64,000 bases of DNA from an uncultured Peptoniphilaceae bacterium (GCA_943912255.1 CALTTP010000004.1:62001-126000), one strand, 5' to 3'. Positions 16,971-25,898 are shown, numbered from the stretch's first letter. The notes: generated by a model from the sequence alone, not told the origin. A program made the numbers and translations.

Positions 16971-18299
16971 CTAAAATCCTTTCATGGTCTTAGTTGACCA
17001 ACCTGCAATTTGATCACCACAGAACATTGCATTGTTTTCCATAATTACTGAACCATCTTCTCTAACAGAAGGTCCAAGCTTTTCATCATCTGCCCAACCT
17101 CCAGAAAGACCATCTCTTCCCAGTGCTTCAAGCTCACCATATACCTCATCTGCAGGTTCTAACTCAATAAGTTCAGACACATTACCTGTAGATACAAGGG
17201 CATCTGCCTTTTCATCCAGTACCACAAGAGGCTGAGAAGCTCCATCCCTACCTGTTGCTTCATTGGATATGCCCACTGTTTTAACTCCAACATCTTCAAG
17301 ACCAGCAATTACCCTTACATAGTCAGTGTCTGGATTTCCATAACCTTCTTCTGTTACAATTGCCCCTTCAACACCTAAAGCTTGAGCTAGATTTGCAACA
17401 AAAATTGCAGATCTTTCCTTTTGCTCCAAAGAGACATTTAGGTTTGACATGATTACCCCTAAGAAATTTATCGTTTTCCCATGCTCTTTATAAAGTTCTT
17501 TTATAATTGGGAAATTTTGCATATCATAGGTCGCCCATTTTGATGAAGAAGGCATAAAGGAACCAGAAATAATCGCACCATCTAGCACTTCATTTGGGTT
17601 CATAAACGTTGGAACAAAGTGATTCAAATCCCATCCATAAAGCAAGTCATTGTAACCCATGGCCTCCATCTGGGATTGTGGTTGCATTACAAGAACCACT
17701 CTCGGCAATTTATTTGTAACTTCATCCCTTTCAAATAAGTCCTCAAATACAAAGGTTTCTACATCCTCTGGCTCTTGCTCTAGTACCGTCTTTCCAAGAT
17801 ACTCTGCAAATATATGAGTTGCCCATCGAATAGCTCTATTCTTCTTTTGTTGTTCAAATCTTTCAAAGTCTTCGTCCGTATCGGCAATGATACATATATT
17901 GATCAACTCTCCAAAAAGAGTATACTTTTGCCCTTCTCCGAACATATCCACAAGTCCATCTCCAAAACTTCCCATATGCTTGCCTACACCTAGAATAGAA
18001 ACTCCTTTTAAAGCATGTAAAGTTCCCTCGCCAGTATTTTTAACTTCTCCAGTGACTCCTGGAAAAACAGGTCTACCATCGAGCCTAACCCTTGGTTCGC
18101 ACGCTTCTTTAATAGGCACAATCCTAATTTTCTCCCCAGGTCTTGCGATCTTTACTTCAACCTCAGTTATACTTTCATCTTCTCTGATGAAGTTTTCAGC
18201 CTCCTCTTTATTTATAGAGAGGATACCGTTTTCAAATTTTGTAACATCTCCGAATACAACATCCTTAACATGGAAGTTGCCTATCTCAAGCTTTTTCAC
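16971..18299 (-). CDS. glycine/sarcosine/betaine reductase component B proprotein-type subunit (GrdE/GrdG/GrdI family)
   Basis: A 442-residue protein. The start LEIGNFHVKDVVFG, the PGVTGEVKNTGEGTLH region and the EEGYGNPDTDY...GRDGASQ region are family hallmarks. In GrdE, cleavage at an Asn-Cys pair near residue 242 creates a pyruvoyl group. Here the matching stretch (residues 241-251) reads GAIISGSFMPS, with no Cys nearby, so cleavage by the known route looks impossible. The GTG start follows AGGAGG. It precedes the selenoprotein gene by 8 nt. Components A and C are not in the window. Confidence 0.88.
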   Translation of the reverse strand: MKKLEIGNFHVKDVVFGDVTKFENGILSINKEEAENFIREDESITEVEVKIARPGEKIRIVPIKEACEPRVRLDGRPVFPGVTGEVKNTGEGTLHALKGVSILGVGKHMGSFGDGLVDMFGEGQKYTLFGELINICIIADTDEDFERFEQQKKNRAIRWATHIFAEYLGKTVLEQEPEDVETFVFEDLFERDEVTNKLPRVVLVMQPQSQMEAMGYNDLLYGWDLNHFVPTFMNPNEVLDGAIISGSFMPSSSKWATYDMQNFPIIKELYKEHGKTINFLGVIMSNLNVSLEQKERSAIFVANLAQALGVEGAIVTEEGYGNPDTDYVRVIAGLEDVGVKTVGISNEATGRDGASQPLVVLDEKADALVSTGNVSELIELEPADEVYGELEALGRDGLSGGWADDEKLGPSVREDGSVIMENNAMFCGDQIAGWSTKTMKGF

Positions 18300-18347
18300 T
18301 AGAAACCTCCTCCTTGGTTCTTCGACTTCGCCATCGGCGATTAATAT

Positions 18348-18361
18348 ATAATCATGATTAT
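18348..18361. promoter_or_regulatory. palindromic operator candidate, proximal
   Basis: ATAATCATGATTAT is a perfect 14-nt palindrome 49 nt upstream of the GTG of the reductase operon. A near copy lies 63 bp further up (18411-18422), about six helical turns away, as expected of paired operator sites. Confidence 0.5.
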
Positions 18362-18410
18362 GATTCTAATATACCACCATTCTAATCAAAATGCAATAGT
18401 GATTATAAAA

Positions 18411-18422
18411 TAATCATGGTTA
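18411..18422. promoter_or_regulatory. palindromic operator candidate, distal
   Basis: TAATCATGGTTA differs from the proximal palindrome core TAATCATGATTA at one position. The two sites flank the probable promoter region of the reductase operon. Confidence 0.45.
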
Positions 18423-18598
18423 TTATTCGTCTAGATAAAGCAATAAAGTTGATAATAGATGATTATAGATTTAACAGTTATAAGTCTCTTAGAGCCTTTT
18501 AAAGCCCAGCATTAATACAACTTTTGAACGTTATTTTTGATTTTTTAAGGGATGTTTTTTGACTTACATTAGATAATTAAATTTTTCTCAATTAAAAA

Positions 18599-18634
18599 AC
18601 TCAGATTATCCACTAGGTATTATACTGAGTTTCA
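18599..18634 (-). terminator. orphan terminator-like hairpin
   Basis: On the minus strand AAACTCAG pairs with CTGAGTTT and is followed by a T-run. It closely resembles the terminator at 19079-19115, including the flanking CAATTAAAAAACTC, but no intact gene precedes it. The stretch 18635-19078 is AT-rich with many stops on both strands, and I see only short degenerate reading frames in it. Confidence 0.5.
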
Positions 18635-19078
18635 CATTCTATTTGTTATTGAATTTAAGTTTCCATGTATCCTTTTTATTATCCACTATTCGCATTTTAC
18701 AAATACTCTTTTAATCCTAGATATTAAAAATAATTTGTAATATTTGTGAAAAAATCACCACTTCTATACATATCCTTCAGACCTTTTATATCGAAATTAA
18801 ATCAGAGATTCTCTTATATTTTTCTGCGGCGATTAAACTTTTTCATTTATTTTAACACAACCCAAAACCTTTGACAGCTCAAGCCCCATTTCTACATTCA
18901 CCCTAGAATTTAAAACATTTCTATGATGAGATTATCAATTTCATTTTCCATGCATTTTTATAGTTTTAGCATAACCTTTTATGTTTATATGGATTTTGAT
19001 TCTGATATAAAATTCCACATTTTTTCGTTGCAAATGTTTTTTGGTATATACGGGATTATTTAAATTTTATCAATTAAA

Positions 19079-19115
19079 AAACTCGGACTTTCCATCAAAT
19101 GTTTTTTCCGAGTTT
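19079..19115 (-). terminator. terminator of the TetR-type regulator gene
   Basis: On the minus strand AAACTCGG pairs with CCGAGTTT, followed by TTTTAATT. It lies 10 nt past the regulator's stop codon. Confidence 0.7.
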
Positions 19116-19124
19116 TACGTTTTT

Positions 19125-19790
19125 CTATTTTTCTGGTATTAAAATATTCAGATACGTTTTAAATTCTTCTTCGTATTTTTCTTTCAAGGATGGATTTTGT
19201 TCTACTTCATCTAACAAACTTTTAAATAATCGTATTACCATGGAATCAATAATCTTACCCTTTTTTTGGGTCAACATTCCTTCTTTGATTATTTCTTCCA
19301 TAAGCACCATGGATCTTGAAGATATGTCTCCTTTTCTTAACATGTCTTCTATAACGTCCTTAGAAATGTTGATTTCGCCTGGAATGGATTCCGGAAAAAG
19401 TTCATAATACTCTTTTAACACCGGTTCAATATCATCGTAGATCTGTTTAAAGAAGATTATTTTAAAATATGCAGGGTATTTAAATGCCTGGGTTGTAAAG
19501 ACCTCCCATACATATTTGTACTTACTTATTGGGTCTTTGAATTCCTCATGGGTATAAGACAATGTTTCTAAGTACTTTTGCATATAGGACATTACGCTAA
19601 AGAATTTTAATTCGTCTAAGTTTCTAAAGTAGTTATATATGGTTGCACTATTGTACCCTGCTCTGTCAGCAACTTTTCTAATGGTGACGCTATCTATTCC
19701 CTCTTGGCTGATAATATCTGTAGTTGCATCTATAAATAGCTGGTACATTCTTCTTTTTTGTATCATCCGATTACTTAATTTTCTATTCAA
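19125..19790 (-). CDS. TetR/AcrR family transcriptional regulator
   Basis: A 221-residue regulator. The N-terminal helix-turn-helix reads IDSVTIRKVADRAGYNSATIYNYFRNLDEL (residues 33-62), a clear TetR domain. The C-terminal ligand domain is helical and not recognisable. It has its own terminator and is transcribed away from the acetyltransferase gene's upstream neighbours. It could regulate the nearby reductase operon, whose promoter region holds two palindromes, but the 800-bp gap makes this only a possibility. Confidence 0.88.
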   Translation of the reverse strand: MNRKLSNRMIQKRRMYQLFIDATTDIISQEGIDSVTIRKVADRAGYNSATIYNYFRNLDELKFFSVMSYMQKYLETLSYTHEEFKDPISKYKYVWEVFTTQAFKYPAYFKIIFFKQIYDDIEPVLKEYYELFPESIPGEINISKDVIEDMLRKGDISSRSMVLMEEIIKEGMLTQKKGKIIDSMVIRLFKSLLDEVEQNPSLKEKYEEEFKTYLNILIPEK

Positions 19791-19888
19791 TCCATCACGT
19801 CCTTATCTTTTCCATTATACCATTTATTTGTGAAATGAAAAACTTAAGGATTTATTTGTTCTAATACTTTATTTAATGTTTAAAAGCT

Positions 19889-20404
19889 TTACAAATATAA
19901 CGCCATTAATATTGCGTCTTCATAACTTCCATCTTCGTCTTTAAAGTAGTCTTTATAAATTCCAATGTTTTCAAAACCAAATCTCTCGTACAAACTTATG
20001 GCACCTAGGTTATCTGCTCTTACGTCTAAGTCCACTATTTCTATGTAGGGATTTTCTACGCTATAGTCTAACATTGCTGTTATCATCTGACGTCCAATAC
20101 CCATGTTCCAGTAGTCTTTTAGGACGAATACTCCCAGGGTCACTCTATGTCCTGCCTTGGACTGAAGGGAATTTCCCTTTAATGTACCTACGGACACGAT
20201 TTTCTCATCTACAATTCCCACCAACATAAGGCCTGTTTTAGATCTTCTATATCCTTCTATCAAAAACTTTTCTTCGGTTACTGTGTAATCTCTGAGATTT
20301 TCTGTACTTACTACTAGGTTATTACTTTCCATTGTAGCTTGTCTTATACAATTTAAGATTTCTTCTGCTTGGGAAGTCTTTGCTTTTTCTATTATAAGTT
20401 CCAT
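19889..20404 (-). CDS. GNAT family N-acetyltransferase
   Basis: A 171-residue acetyltransferase. The acetyl-CoA site is visible as VFVLKDYWNMGIGRQM near residue 95, with the usual GxG/A pattern degenerate, and the terminal motif is NLGAISLYERFGFENIG near residue 132. The length and the IVDLDVRADN strand match single-domain GNAT enzymes of the RimI/SpeG type. The substrate is unknown. It probably forms a single-gene unit. Confidence 0.88.
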   Translation of the reverse strand: MELIIEKAKTSQAEEILNCIRQATMESNNLVVSTENLRDYTVTEEKFLIEGYRRSKTGLMLVGIVDEKIVSVGTLKGNSLQSKAGHRVTLGVFVLKDYWNMGIGRQMITAMLDYSVENPYIEIVDLDVRADNLGAISLYERFGFENIGIYKDYFKDEDGSYEDAILMALYL

Positions 20405-20489
20405 GTCATCACCTATGTAAAGAATACCATAATCAACACTTTTAGCGAAGTGCCAAATAATATGTATAACAAAAGGACTCCACCTATGA

Positions 20490-20858
20490 TTAAATTGGGA
20501 ATCCTTCTGCCTGAAATCTTATTTTGTATAAAAAGGAAAGTAGATTGTTTCCTTCTTCAAACTGATGCTGAGCGTTTTTTAAATCCTTTAGGTCAAGTCT
20601 TTCATCTAGTAACGCCATTACTTTTTTTACTGGACTCTTGGAGTAGAGGGCATCAGCCACATTTAAGTTCTCTATTTCTTTTAAATCTTCTAGTAAATCC
20701 TCTCTCCTATAATCCTTCTTTACCTTCCTACATTCCTGTAACAGTTCATGGATATAGAGTTCTTCTCCGTCCACTGTAATAAACACCTCGTGTTTATCCA
20801 TAGGACTATAGTAAACTCTACCTCGCAGACTATTACATAAAAAGTCTGTGTTTTCCAA
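20490..20858 (-). CDS. hypothetical protein, possibly related to SF0329-type proteins
   Basis: A 122-residue cytosolic protein. The segment NSLRGRVYYSPMDKHEVFIT followed by VDGEELY resembles the SLKGR...VDGKE pattern of SF0329-type proteins, by eye only. The remainder is helical and highly charged. The TTG start at 20858 is supported by AAGGAG 8 nt upstream. It begins 11 nt after the very short reading frame at 20870-20947 and is probably cotranscribed with it. The function is unknown. Confidence 0.55.
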   Translation of the reverse strand: MENTDFLCNSLRGRVYYSPMDKHEVFITVDGEELYIHELLQECRKVKKDYRREDLLEDLKEIENLNVADALYSKSPVKKVMALLDERLDLKDLKNAQHQFEEGNNLLSFLYKIRFQAEGFPI

Positions 20859-20869
20859 TTTCTTACTCC

Positions 20870-20947
20870 TTAATTAAAAATTTCTAAAATCAAGTCTACC
20901 AATATTAGGTATGCCATAATTTTAGATGTTAGAATGAAAGTTTTCAT
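20870..20947 (-). CDS. 25-residue hydrophobic micropeptide candidate
   Basis: ATG at 20947 is preceded by the very strong site AAGGAGGAAGGAG. The frame encodes 25 residues: a basic start (MKTFILTSK) and a hydrophobic stretch (IMAYLILVDLILEIF), so a single membrane-spanning helix is possible. The stop is followed within 11 nt by the next gene. It could be a small membrane protein or a leader peptide coupling translation of the downstream gene. Confidence 0.35.
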   Translation of the reverse strand: MKTFILTSKIMAYLILVDLILEIFN

Positions 20948-21047
20948 TTTACTCCTTCCTCCTTACTAATAATTATGGTCTATGAATGTAAAGGTTTGCT
21001 AAAATCTCTGTTAATTCTATGTTTTATCCTAATACAATAACTTTTTA

Positions 21048-21075
21048 TTGACTTACGATAAATTATTGTTATAAT
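21048..21075 (+). promoter_or_regulatory. sigma-A type promoter of the DUF2975 operon
   Basis: TTGACT and TATAAT are separated by 16 nt, with the -10 ending 23 nt before the ATG at 21099. Confidence 0.75.
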
Positions 21076-21098
21076 TTAATAAAGGGGAGTGGTAATAA

Positions 21099-21575
21099 AT
21101 GGAAAAAACTTATTCGAGAATCTTACAGTTAATATCAATTTTACTTATGGTGGGGATTTTATTTCTTTTATTTAAGTATTTGCCCTATCAAGGAAAGATG
21201 ATTTTACAAATTCACCCTGACTATAAGGAGTTTTACTTACCTTGGCTTGGGATTTTAGTTTTAGAGATAAGTCCTATTTTTTATTGTGGCATTAAATGTC
21301 TAGGACTTTATGAAAATATTTATAATAGTCGGATTTTTACTAAGGAAAACTTGGATAATTTAAAGAAGATTCGGTTAGCCGTAGGCTTTACCATTGGCCT
21401 TGTGCTGTTTTCTAACCTTATGGCATTAATCTTTTTAGTTCAGCATAGGTATTTAATCCTTCTTCATTTAATCTATATCTTGGTTTTAGGAATAGTCTAT
21501 GTTCTTTTGTCCCTAGTGGAGTATTTGCTTAAAGAGGCAGTGCATCTTCAAGAGGACAACGACTTAACTATATAG
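21099..21575 (+). CDS. DUF2975 family membrane protein
   Basis: A 158-residue protein with four hydrophobic segments (about residues 9-25, 46-65, 92-112 and 118-140). The layout, with a short charged loop containing YNSRIFTKENLDNLKKI before the third helix, is typical of DUF2975 proteins, which are almost always paired with a small helix-turn-helix regulator. That regulator follows 8 nt later. GGGGAG precedes the ATG. The biochemical function of the family is not known to me. Confidence 0.8.
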   Translation: MEKTYSRILQLISILLMVGILFLLFKYLPYQGKMILQIHPDYKEFYLPWLGILVLEISPIFYCGIKCLGLYENIYNSRIFTKENLDNLKKIRLAVGFTIGLVLFSNLMALIFLVQHRYLILLHLIYILVLGIVYVLLSLVEYLLKEAVHLQEDNDLTI

Positions 21576-21583
21576 GTGATAGT

Positions 21584-21787
21584 ATGATTAGAGTTAATAT
21601 TGATGTGATGTTGGCAAAGAGAAAGATGTCTGTAACGGAGCTTTCCAACCAAGTGGGTATTACCATGGCAAATATATCCATTTTAAAGAACAATCGTGCC
21701 AAGGCAATTCGTTTTGATACTTTAAATAGGATTTGTGAAGCTCTTGATTGTCAGCCTGGCGATATTTTAGAGTATGTGGAGGATTAA
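21584..21787 (+). CDS. small XRE/YozG-type helix-turn-helix regulator
   Basis: A 67-residue protein that is almost entirely a Cro/C1-type domain. IDVMLAKRKMSVTELSNQVG is helix 1 to the first part of the motif, ITMANISILKNNRAKAIRF the recognition helix, and CQPGDILEYVED the conserved end. It is the usual partner of DUF2975 proteins. Its stop codon abuts the next ATG at 21788, so the three genes form one operon and it probably autoregulates the promoter at 21048. Confidence 0.9.
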   Translation: MIRVNIDVMLAKRKMSVTELSNQVGITMANISILKNNRAKAIRFDTLNRICEALDCQPGDILEYVED

Positions 21788-23434
21788 ATGAAAAATTTTA
21801 TAAATAGAAATATCAAAAATCTAAAGTCCACCTTCTTTAGATTTCCTCTATCCTGCCTTATGGGGTTGGTTATTGGAATTCTAATGTGCTTTGTTGTAGA
21901 TGACAGTCCCAATTCTATAACCATCTCTTCCTTTGTGGCAACTTTATTCGTTTCTCTATTTATCTTTATCTTTATAGATCTGTTAAACGAAACCCTGCAA
22001 GAAAAGTTTTCTTCCAAGTTGTACCGTGTTTTCACCTATGGTATTGGAGGGGTAATGACTTGGGGAATCTACCATATTATGGGAAGATTTTGGAATGACT
22101 TTAGTCCTAAGATCTTTATCTATTTTATTGGATTTACAATGTTTTTTATAGTGTTATCCCTATTTGTTGAAAAGATTAAAAATCCTGAGGGTCATGAATT
22201 TTATGTGTATAGGATAGTAAGGGGGCTATTTGTATCCAGCTTTTTCTCTACTATAACCTTTATGGGAATTTCTCTACTTCTCTTTTCCATAAGTACTCTA
22301 TTTGCCTTTGACTTCTTAGGAAACTATATTTTAAAGGCCTTTGTTATGACTATGGGAACTTTGAATTTGTGGCTTTTCTTAAACAATTATCCAAATATCA
22401 ATGTCTATGAGGAATGGTTGGAACCAAGTCTTGCAAAGAAAGTCTTAAAGAATATTCTAATTCCCATAGAAATAGTCATGAGCCTTATACTTTATACCTA
22501 CTTTATTCAAATTCTATTTAAAGGGGAGATGCCTCTTAGAATTATCTCCTACTTAGCTATAGTTTACGGGTGTATTGCAGGTATTATCATCTTCTTTAGC
22601 TATAGGGAAAAGGTACAGTCCCATGTTTTAATTAGATATTATTTTCCCATATCCAGCCTACCATTGCTGGGTTTGATGTTCTTTACCATGATTAATAGGA
22701 TTAAACAGTTTGGTCTTACAGAAAACCGATACTTTGTTATGGTAATCGGCCTTTTTCTAACTTTCTATATGGTCTTTAATCTATTAGGAAGAAAAAGACA
22801 TAATATTTTGACTTTACAGGTACTTTCAGTCTTGGTGCTTTTGTCAATTATAGGCCCGGTAAGTGGATACAATCTAGCTCTAAAAAGTCAAGAGAATAGA
22901 TTTAGTTCTATTATAGCTAGGAACAGTTCTAAGTTAAAGGATGGAGAATTGGACTTTAAAAAAATGGAAAGAGAAGACAGAAAAAATCTTTCTTCCATAG
23001 TCTCCTACTTCCGTGAAAGGCAAGAACTGTCACGACTTAATAAGGGTAACTTAGACATTGCCAAACTGGAAAAAGTTTCTGAAACAGACACCTTGCAGGA
23101 ACTTTCAGGTATAACCCTTGTTGGAAAGCTTGATACCAAGGACATATCTTCCTATAACACTTTGTCCTATGTGGAACTTAACAATAGCGGATCTTTCAAT
23201 GTAGTTGTGGAAGGTGGAAAGGTGCGATTTACTCTGGAAAATCAGAGTTTAGAATATAGTTTTGACGAACTTAGAAAGCTAGCGGAGGGAAGCACTATGG
23301 ACAAACCTCTTGTACTAGACTACGAAATAGAAGGTAAAAAAGTGCAGGTTATTCTTACGGATTTAGGGCTTTATCCTTCTGAAGATAAGGAAAAATACGA
23401 ATTGTATTCCTTTGAAGGGTATCTATTCCAATAG
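21788..23434 (+). CDS. DUF4153 family multi-pass membrane protein
   Basis: A 548-residue protein. The N-terminal 370 residues contain about eleven hydrophobic helices, then an extracytoplasmic or cytoplasmic soluble region of about 170 residues rich in charged residues. The NPEGHEFYVYRIVRGLFVSS segment and the paired NLWLFLNNYPN segment fit DUF4153. It is translationally coupled to the preceding helix-turn-helix gene. Related proteins are found beside DUF2975-type regulators, but the function is unknown. Confidence 0.75.
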   Translation: MKNFINRNIKNLKSTFFRFPLSCLMGLVIGILMCFVVDDSPNSITISSFVATLFVSLFIFIFIDLLNETLQEKFSSKLYRVFTYGIGGVMTWGIYHIMGRFWNDFSPKIFIYFIGFTMFFIVLSLFVEKIKNPEGHEFYVYRIVRGLFVSSFFSTITFMGISLLLFSISTLFAFDFLGNYILKAFVMTMGTLNLWLFLNNYPNINVYEEWLEPSLAKKVLKNILIPIEIVMSLILYTYFIQILFKGEMPLRIISYLAIVYGCIAGIIIFFSYREKVQSHVLIRYYFPISSLPLLGLMFFTMINRIKQFGLTENRYFVMVIGLFLTFYMVFNLLGRKRHNILTLQVLSVLVLLSIIGPVSGYNLALKSQENRFSSIIARNSSKLKDGELDFKKMEREDRKNLSSIVSYFRERQELSRLNKGNLDIAKLEKVSETDTLQELSGITLVGKLDTKDISSYNTLSYVELNNSGSFNVVVEGGKVRFTLENQSLEYSFDELRKLAEGSTMDKPLVLDYEIEGKKVQVILTDLGLYPSEDKEKYELYSFEGYLFQ

Positions 23435-23497
23435 CGACTTTTAGAGTTTTGTAGTAGACTATAACTATGTACTTTTAGATTTCTTAAGGGGGAAATA

Positions 23498-24976
23498 ATG
23501 GACATAGGTTTTGATAAGGAAAAATATATTAAGCTACAATCAAAGAATATAAGAAAGAGAATTGAAAAATTTGACAATAAACTTTACTTGGAGTTTGGTG
23601 GTAAATTATTTGACGACTTCCATGCCTCTAGGGTTTTACCTGGCTTTGAACCGGATATAAAGTTAAGACTTCTCAAGGAACTTTCTGATGAAATTGAAAT
23701 CATCATTACAATAAACGCAAAGGATATTGAAAAGAACAAGATTAGAGGGGATTTGGGTATTACCTATGATGTTGAGCTATTAAGGTTGATTGACGCCTTT
23801 CGCGGTTATGGCATCTATGTTGGATCTGTGGTTATTACCCAGTATACAGGACAACATGGCGCCGACTTATTTAAGGAAAGACTTACCAATTTAGGTATTG
23901 ACGTCTACACCCACTATATTATAGATAATTACCCTGGGGACATTTCCAATATCGTAAGCGAAAAGGGTTTTGGTAAAAATGAATATATAAAGACTACTAA
24001 ACCTCTAGTGGTGGTGACTGCCCCTGGTCCAGGTAGTGGTAAAATGGCTACCTGTCTTTCCCAGTTATACCATGACCAAAAACGTGGTATTAGGGCAGGA
24101 TATGCCAAGTTTGAAACCTTTCCAATTTGGAATCTGTCTTTGAAACACCCTATAAACTTGGCCTATGAAGCTGCCACTGCCGATTTAAACGATATCAATA
24201 TGATTGACCCCTATCATCTTGAAAACTACGGTGAAACTGTAGTTTCCTATAATAGGGATGTGGAGATTTTCCCAGTTTTAAAGGCTATGTTCGAAATGAT
24301 ATATGGAACTTCCCCTTACAATTCTCCAACGGATATGGGGGTTAATATGGCAGGTTTTTGTATTTCCGATGATCAAGTCTGTAGAAACGCCTCTAAGCAG
24401 GAGATAATAAGAAGATATTATGATGCTCTAAACGAATATTCTAAGGGCCGAATTACCCATTCTGTAGTCTATAGAATCGAACTACTTATGAAACAATTGG
24501 AGCTTAAACCCGAGGATCGCCCTGTAGTAAATCCAGCCATTAAAAGAGCGGAGGAGACAGGCTTTGCTGCAGCTGCCATGGAACTTTCTGGCGGTCATAT
24601 CATCACTGGAAAGACTTCGGACCTTTTAGGACCTTCTGCAGCGCTAATCTTAAACGCACTAAAATACTTGGCAAAGATAGAAGACCCTGTGCATTTGATT
24701 TCTCCGTCTGCCATAGAGCCTATTCAAAAGTTGAAGATTAAGTACTTGGGAAGCAAAAACCCAAGGCTTCATATTGACGAGACCCTTACAGCATTGTCCA
24801 TTTCTGCAGCAAATGATGAAAGGGCGCAACTTGCCCTTGACCAAATTCCAAAATTGAAGGGGGCTCAAGTCCACTGCTCTGCAATGCTAGGGTCTGTGGA
24901 TAAAAAACTATTTAAGAAATTGGGAGTGGAGGCAACTTGTGAAGCTGTCTTTGAGGACAAACCAATCTATATATAA
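23498..24976 (+). CDS. DUF1846 domain-containing protein
   Basis: A 492-residue protein covering the whole DUF1846 family length. Conserved segments include LYLEFGGKLFDDFHASRVLP, VVVTAPGPGSGKMATCLSQ (a P-loop-like glycine-rich stretch near residue 170) and KFETFPIWNLSLKHPIN. The family is thought to be a conserved cytosolic nucleotide-binding protein and its reaction is not known to me. It has its own GGGGG-type RBS and is followed by a strong terminator. Confidence 0.92.
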   Translation: MDIGFDKEKYIKLQSKNIRKRIEKFDNKLYLEFGGKLFDDFHASRVLPGFEPDIKLRLLKELSDEIEIIITINAKDIEKNKIRGDLGITYDVELLRLIDAFRGYGIYVGSVVITQYTGQHGADLFKERLTNLGIDVYTHYIIDNYPGDISNIVSEKGFGKNEYIKTTKPLVVVTAPGPGSGKMATCLSQLYHDQKRGIRAGYAKFETFPIWNLSLKHPINLAYEAATADLNDINMIDPYHLENYGETVVSYNRDVEIFPVLKAMFEMIYGTSPYNSPTDMGVNMAGFCISDDQVCRNASKQEIIRRYYDALNEYSKGRITHSVVYRIELLMKQLELKPEDRPVVNPAIKRAEETGFAAAAMELSGGHIITGKTSDLLGPSAALILNALKYLAKIEDPVHLISPSAIEPIQKLKIKYLGSKNPRLHIDETLTALSISAANDERAQLALDQIPKLKGAQVHCSAMLGSVDKKLFKKLGVEATCEAVFEDKPIYI

Positions 24977-24981
24977 ATCTT

Positions 24982-25014
24982 CTGTGCTAAGGTGTTACTT
25001 TAGCACAGTTTTTT
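24982..25014 (+). terminator. rho-independent terminator after DUF1846 gene
   Basis: CTGTGCTAA pairs with TTAGCACAG (9 bp) and is followed by TTTTTT. Confidence 0.9.
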
Positions 25015-25069
25015 ATTCCTAGAGGATATTTTTTTAATTTTCAGGGTATATTTTCTTCAGGAGGCTATT

Positions 25070-25552
25070 ATGAAGAGACTTTATATTGAACAAGAGTTCT
25101 TTAAAATCGAGGACCATTACCCTATAGTAGATGAAAATGGGGAAACGATTTATTTTGTAGATGAAGATTTCAAATTTTTTGAGAAACATTTAGAAATTAC
25201 CAATGTTAAAACGAATGAGATAATATCCATAGATAAGCAATTTCCAACTCTTTTGCCTAAATTTGACATAACTTTTCCCAACGGAAAAGTGTTAACGTTG
25301 AAAAGCGAATTCTCCATCTTTTCAAAATATATTACAGTTCTTCCTGAAAAGGAGTATATCACCATAGAAGGCAACTTCTTTGACTATGAATTTAGAGTAA
25401 TGAAGGGTGGAGAATTGATTGGTTTTGTGGAGAAGGAATTGTTCAGATTGAGAGACTGCTTTACTATCAACGTTATAAATGAAGAATATGAGGAGCTCTT
25501 TATTGCCATAATGATTGCAATTGACAATATTCAAGATTCCCAGGCAAATTAG
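25070..25552 (+). CDS. LURP-one-related / YxjI-like protein
   Basis: A 160-residue protein of the LURP-one-related (tubby/scramblase-like) fold. It starts RLYIEQEFFKIEDHYPIVDENG, then repeats of short beta strands, and the characteristic GNFFDYEFRVMKGGELIGFVEK and helix at the C-terminus (EELFIAIMIAIDNI). The role in bacteria is unknown. It has its own AGGAGG site and terminator, so it is a single-gene unit. Confidence 0.85.
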   Translation: MKRLYIEQEFFKIEDHYPIVDENGETIYFVDEDFKFFEKHLEITNVKTNEIISIDKQFPTLLPKFDITFPNGKVLTLKSEFSIFSKYITVLPEKEYITIEGNFFDYEFRVMKGGELIGFVEKELFRLRDCFTINVINEEYEELFIAIMIAIDNIQDSQAN

Positions 25553-25562
25553 TAAAAAATTT

Positions 25563-25598
25563 GCTCCCTTCTTACGTCCAATGTAAGAGGGAGCTTTT
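25563..25598 (+). terminator. terminator after the LURP-one-like gene
   Basis: GCTCCCT/AGGGAGC with an inner CTTAC/GTAAG pair, followed by TTTTGTTTT. Confidence 0.85.
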
Positions 25599-25621
25599 GT
25601 TTTAGTCCTATCATTAAATTA

Positions 25622-25806
25622 TTATCCAATGAAAAAACCGATATAGTAGGTTAGACCAAGTAACCCTACTCCCATTAAAATAAAGTTAAGTAGGAATAAA
25701 ACCTTTTGTTCAAATGTTTCTGCCGCTTTGTTTTGAAATAGATTTTTAGCACTTAGCCCCAGACAAAGAACTGAAAACAAGATGCCTATTACAATTAAAA
25801 TCCCCA
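25622..25806 (-). CDS. small two-helix membrane protein, unknown
   Basis: A 61-residue protein with hydrophobic helices at residues 2-18 and 37-59 and a short polar loop with NLFQNKAAETFEQK. An upstream in-frame extension exists, but the ATG at 25806 has AGGAGG 7 nt before it. No family recognised. It stands alone between two convergent terminators. Confidence 0.6.
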
Positions 25807-25898
25807 TTTTTTTCCTCCTAGAAAACTTTGTTACAAATATTTTACTATATTCTATTTTTTTCAAAATATTGTTATTCTAGGCTGGGATAAATAAAAAA

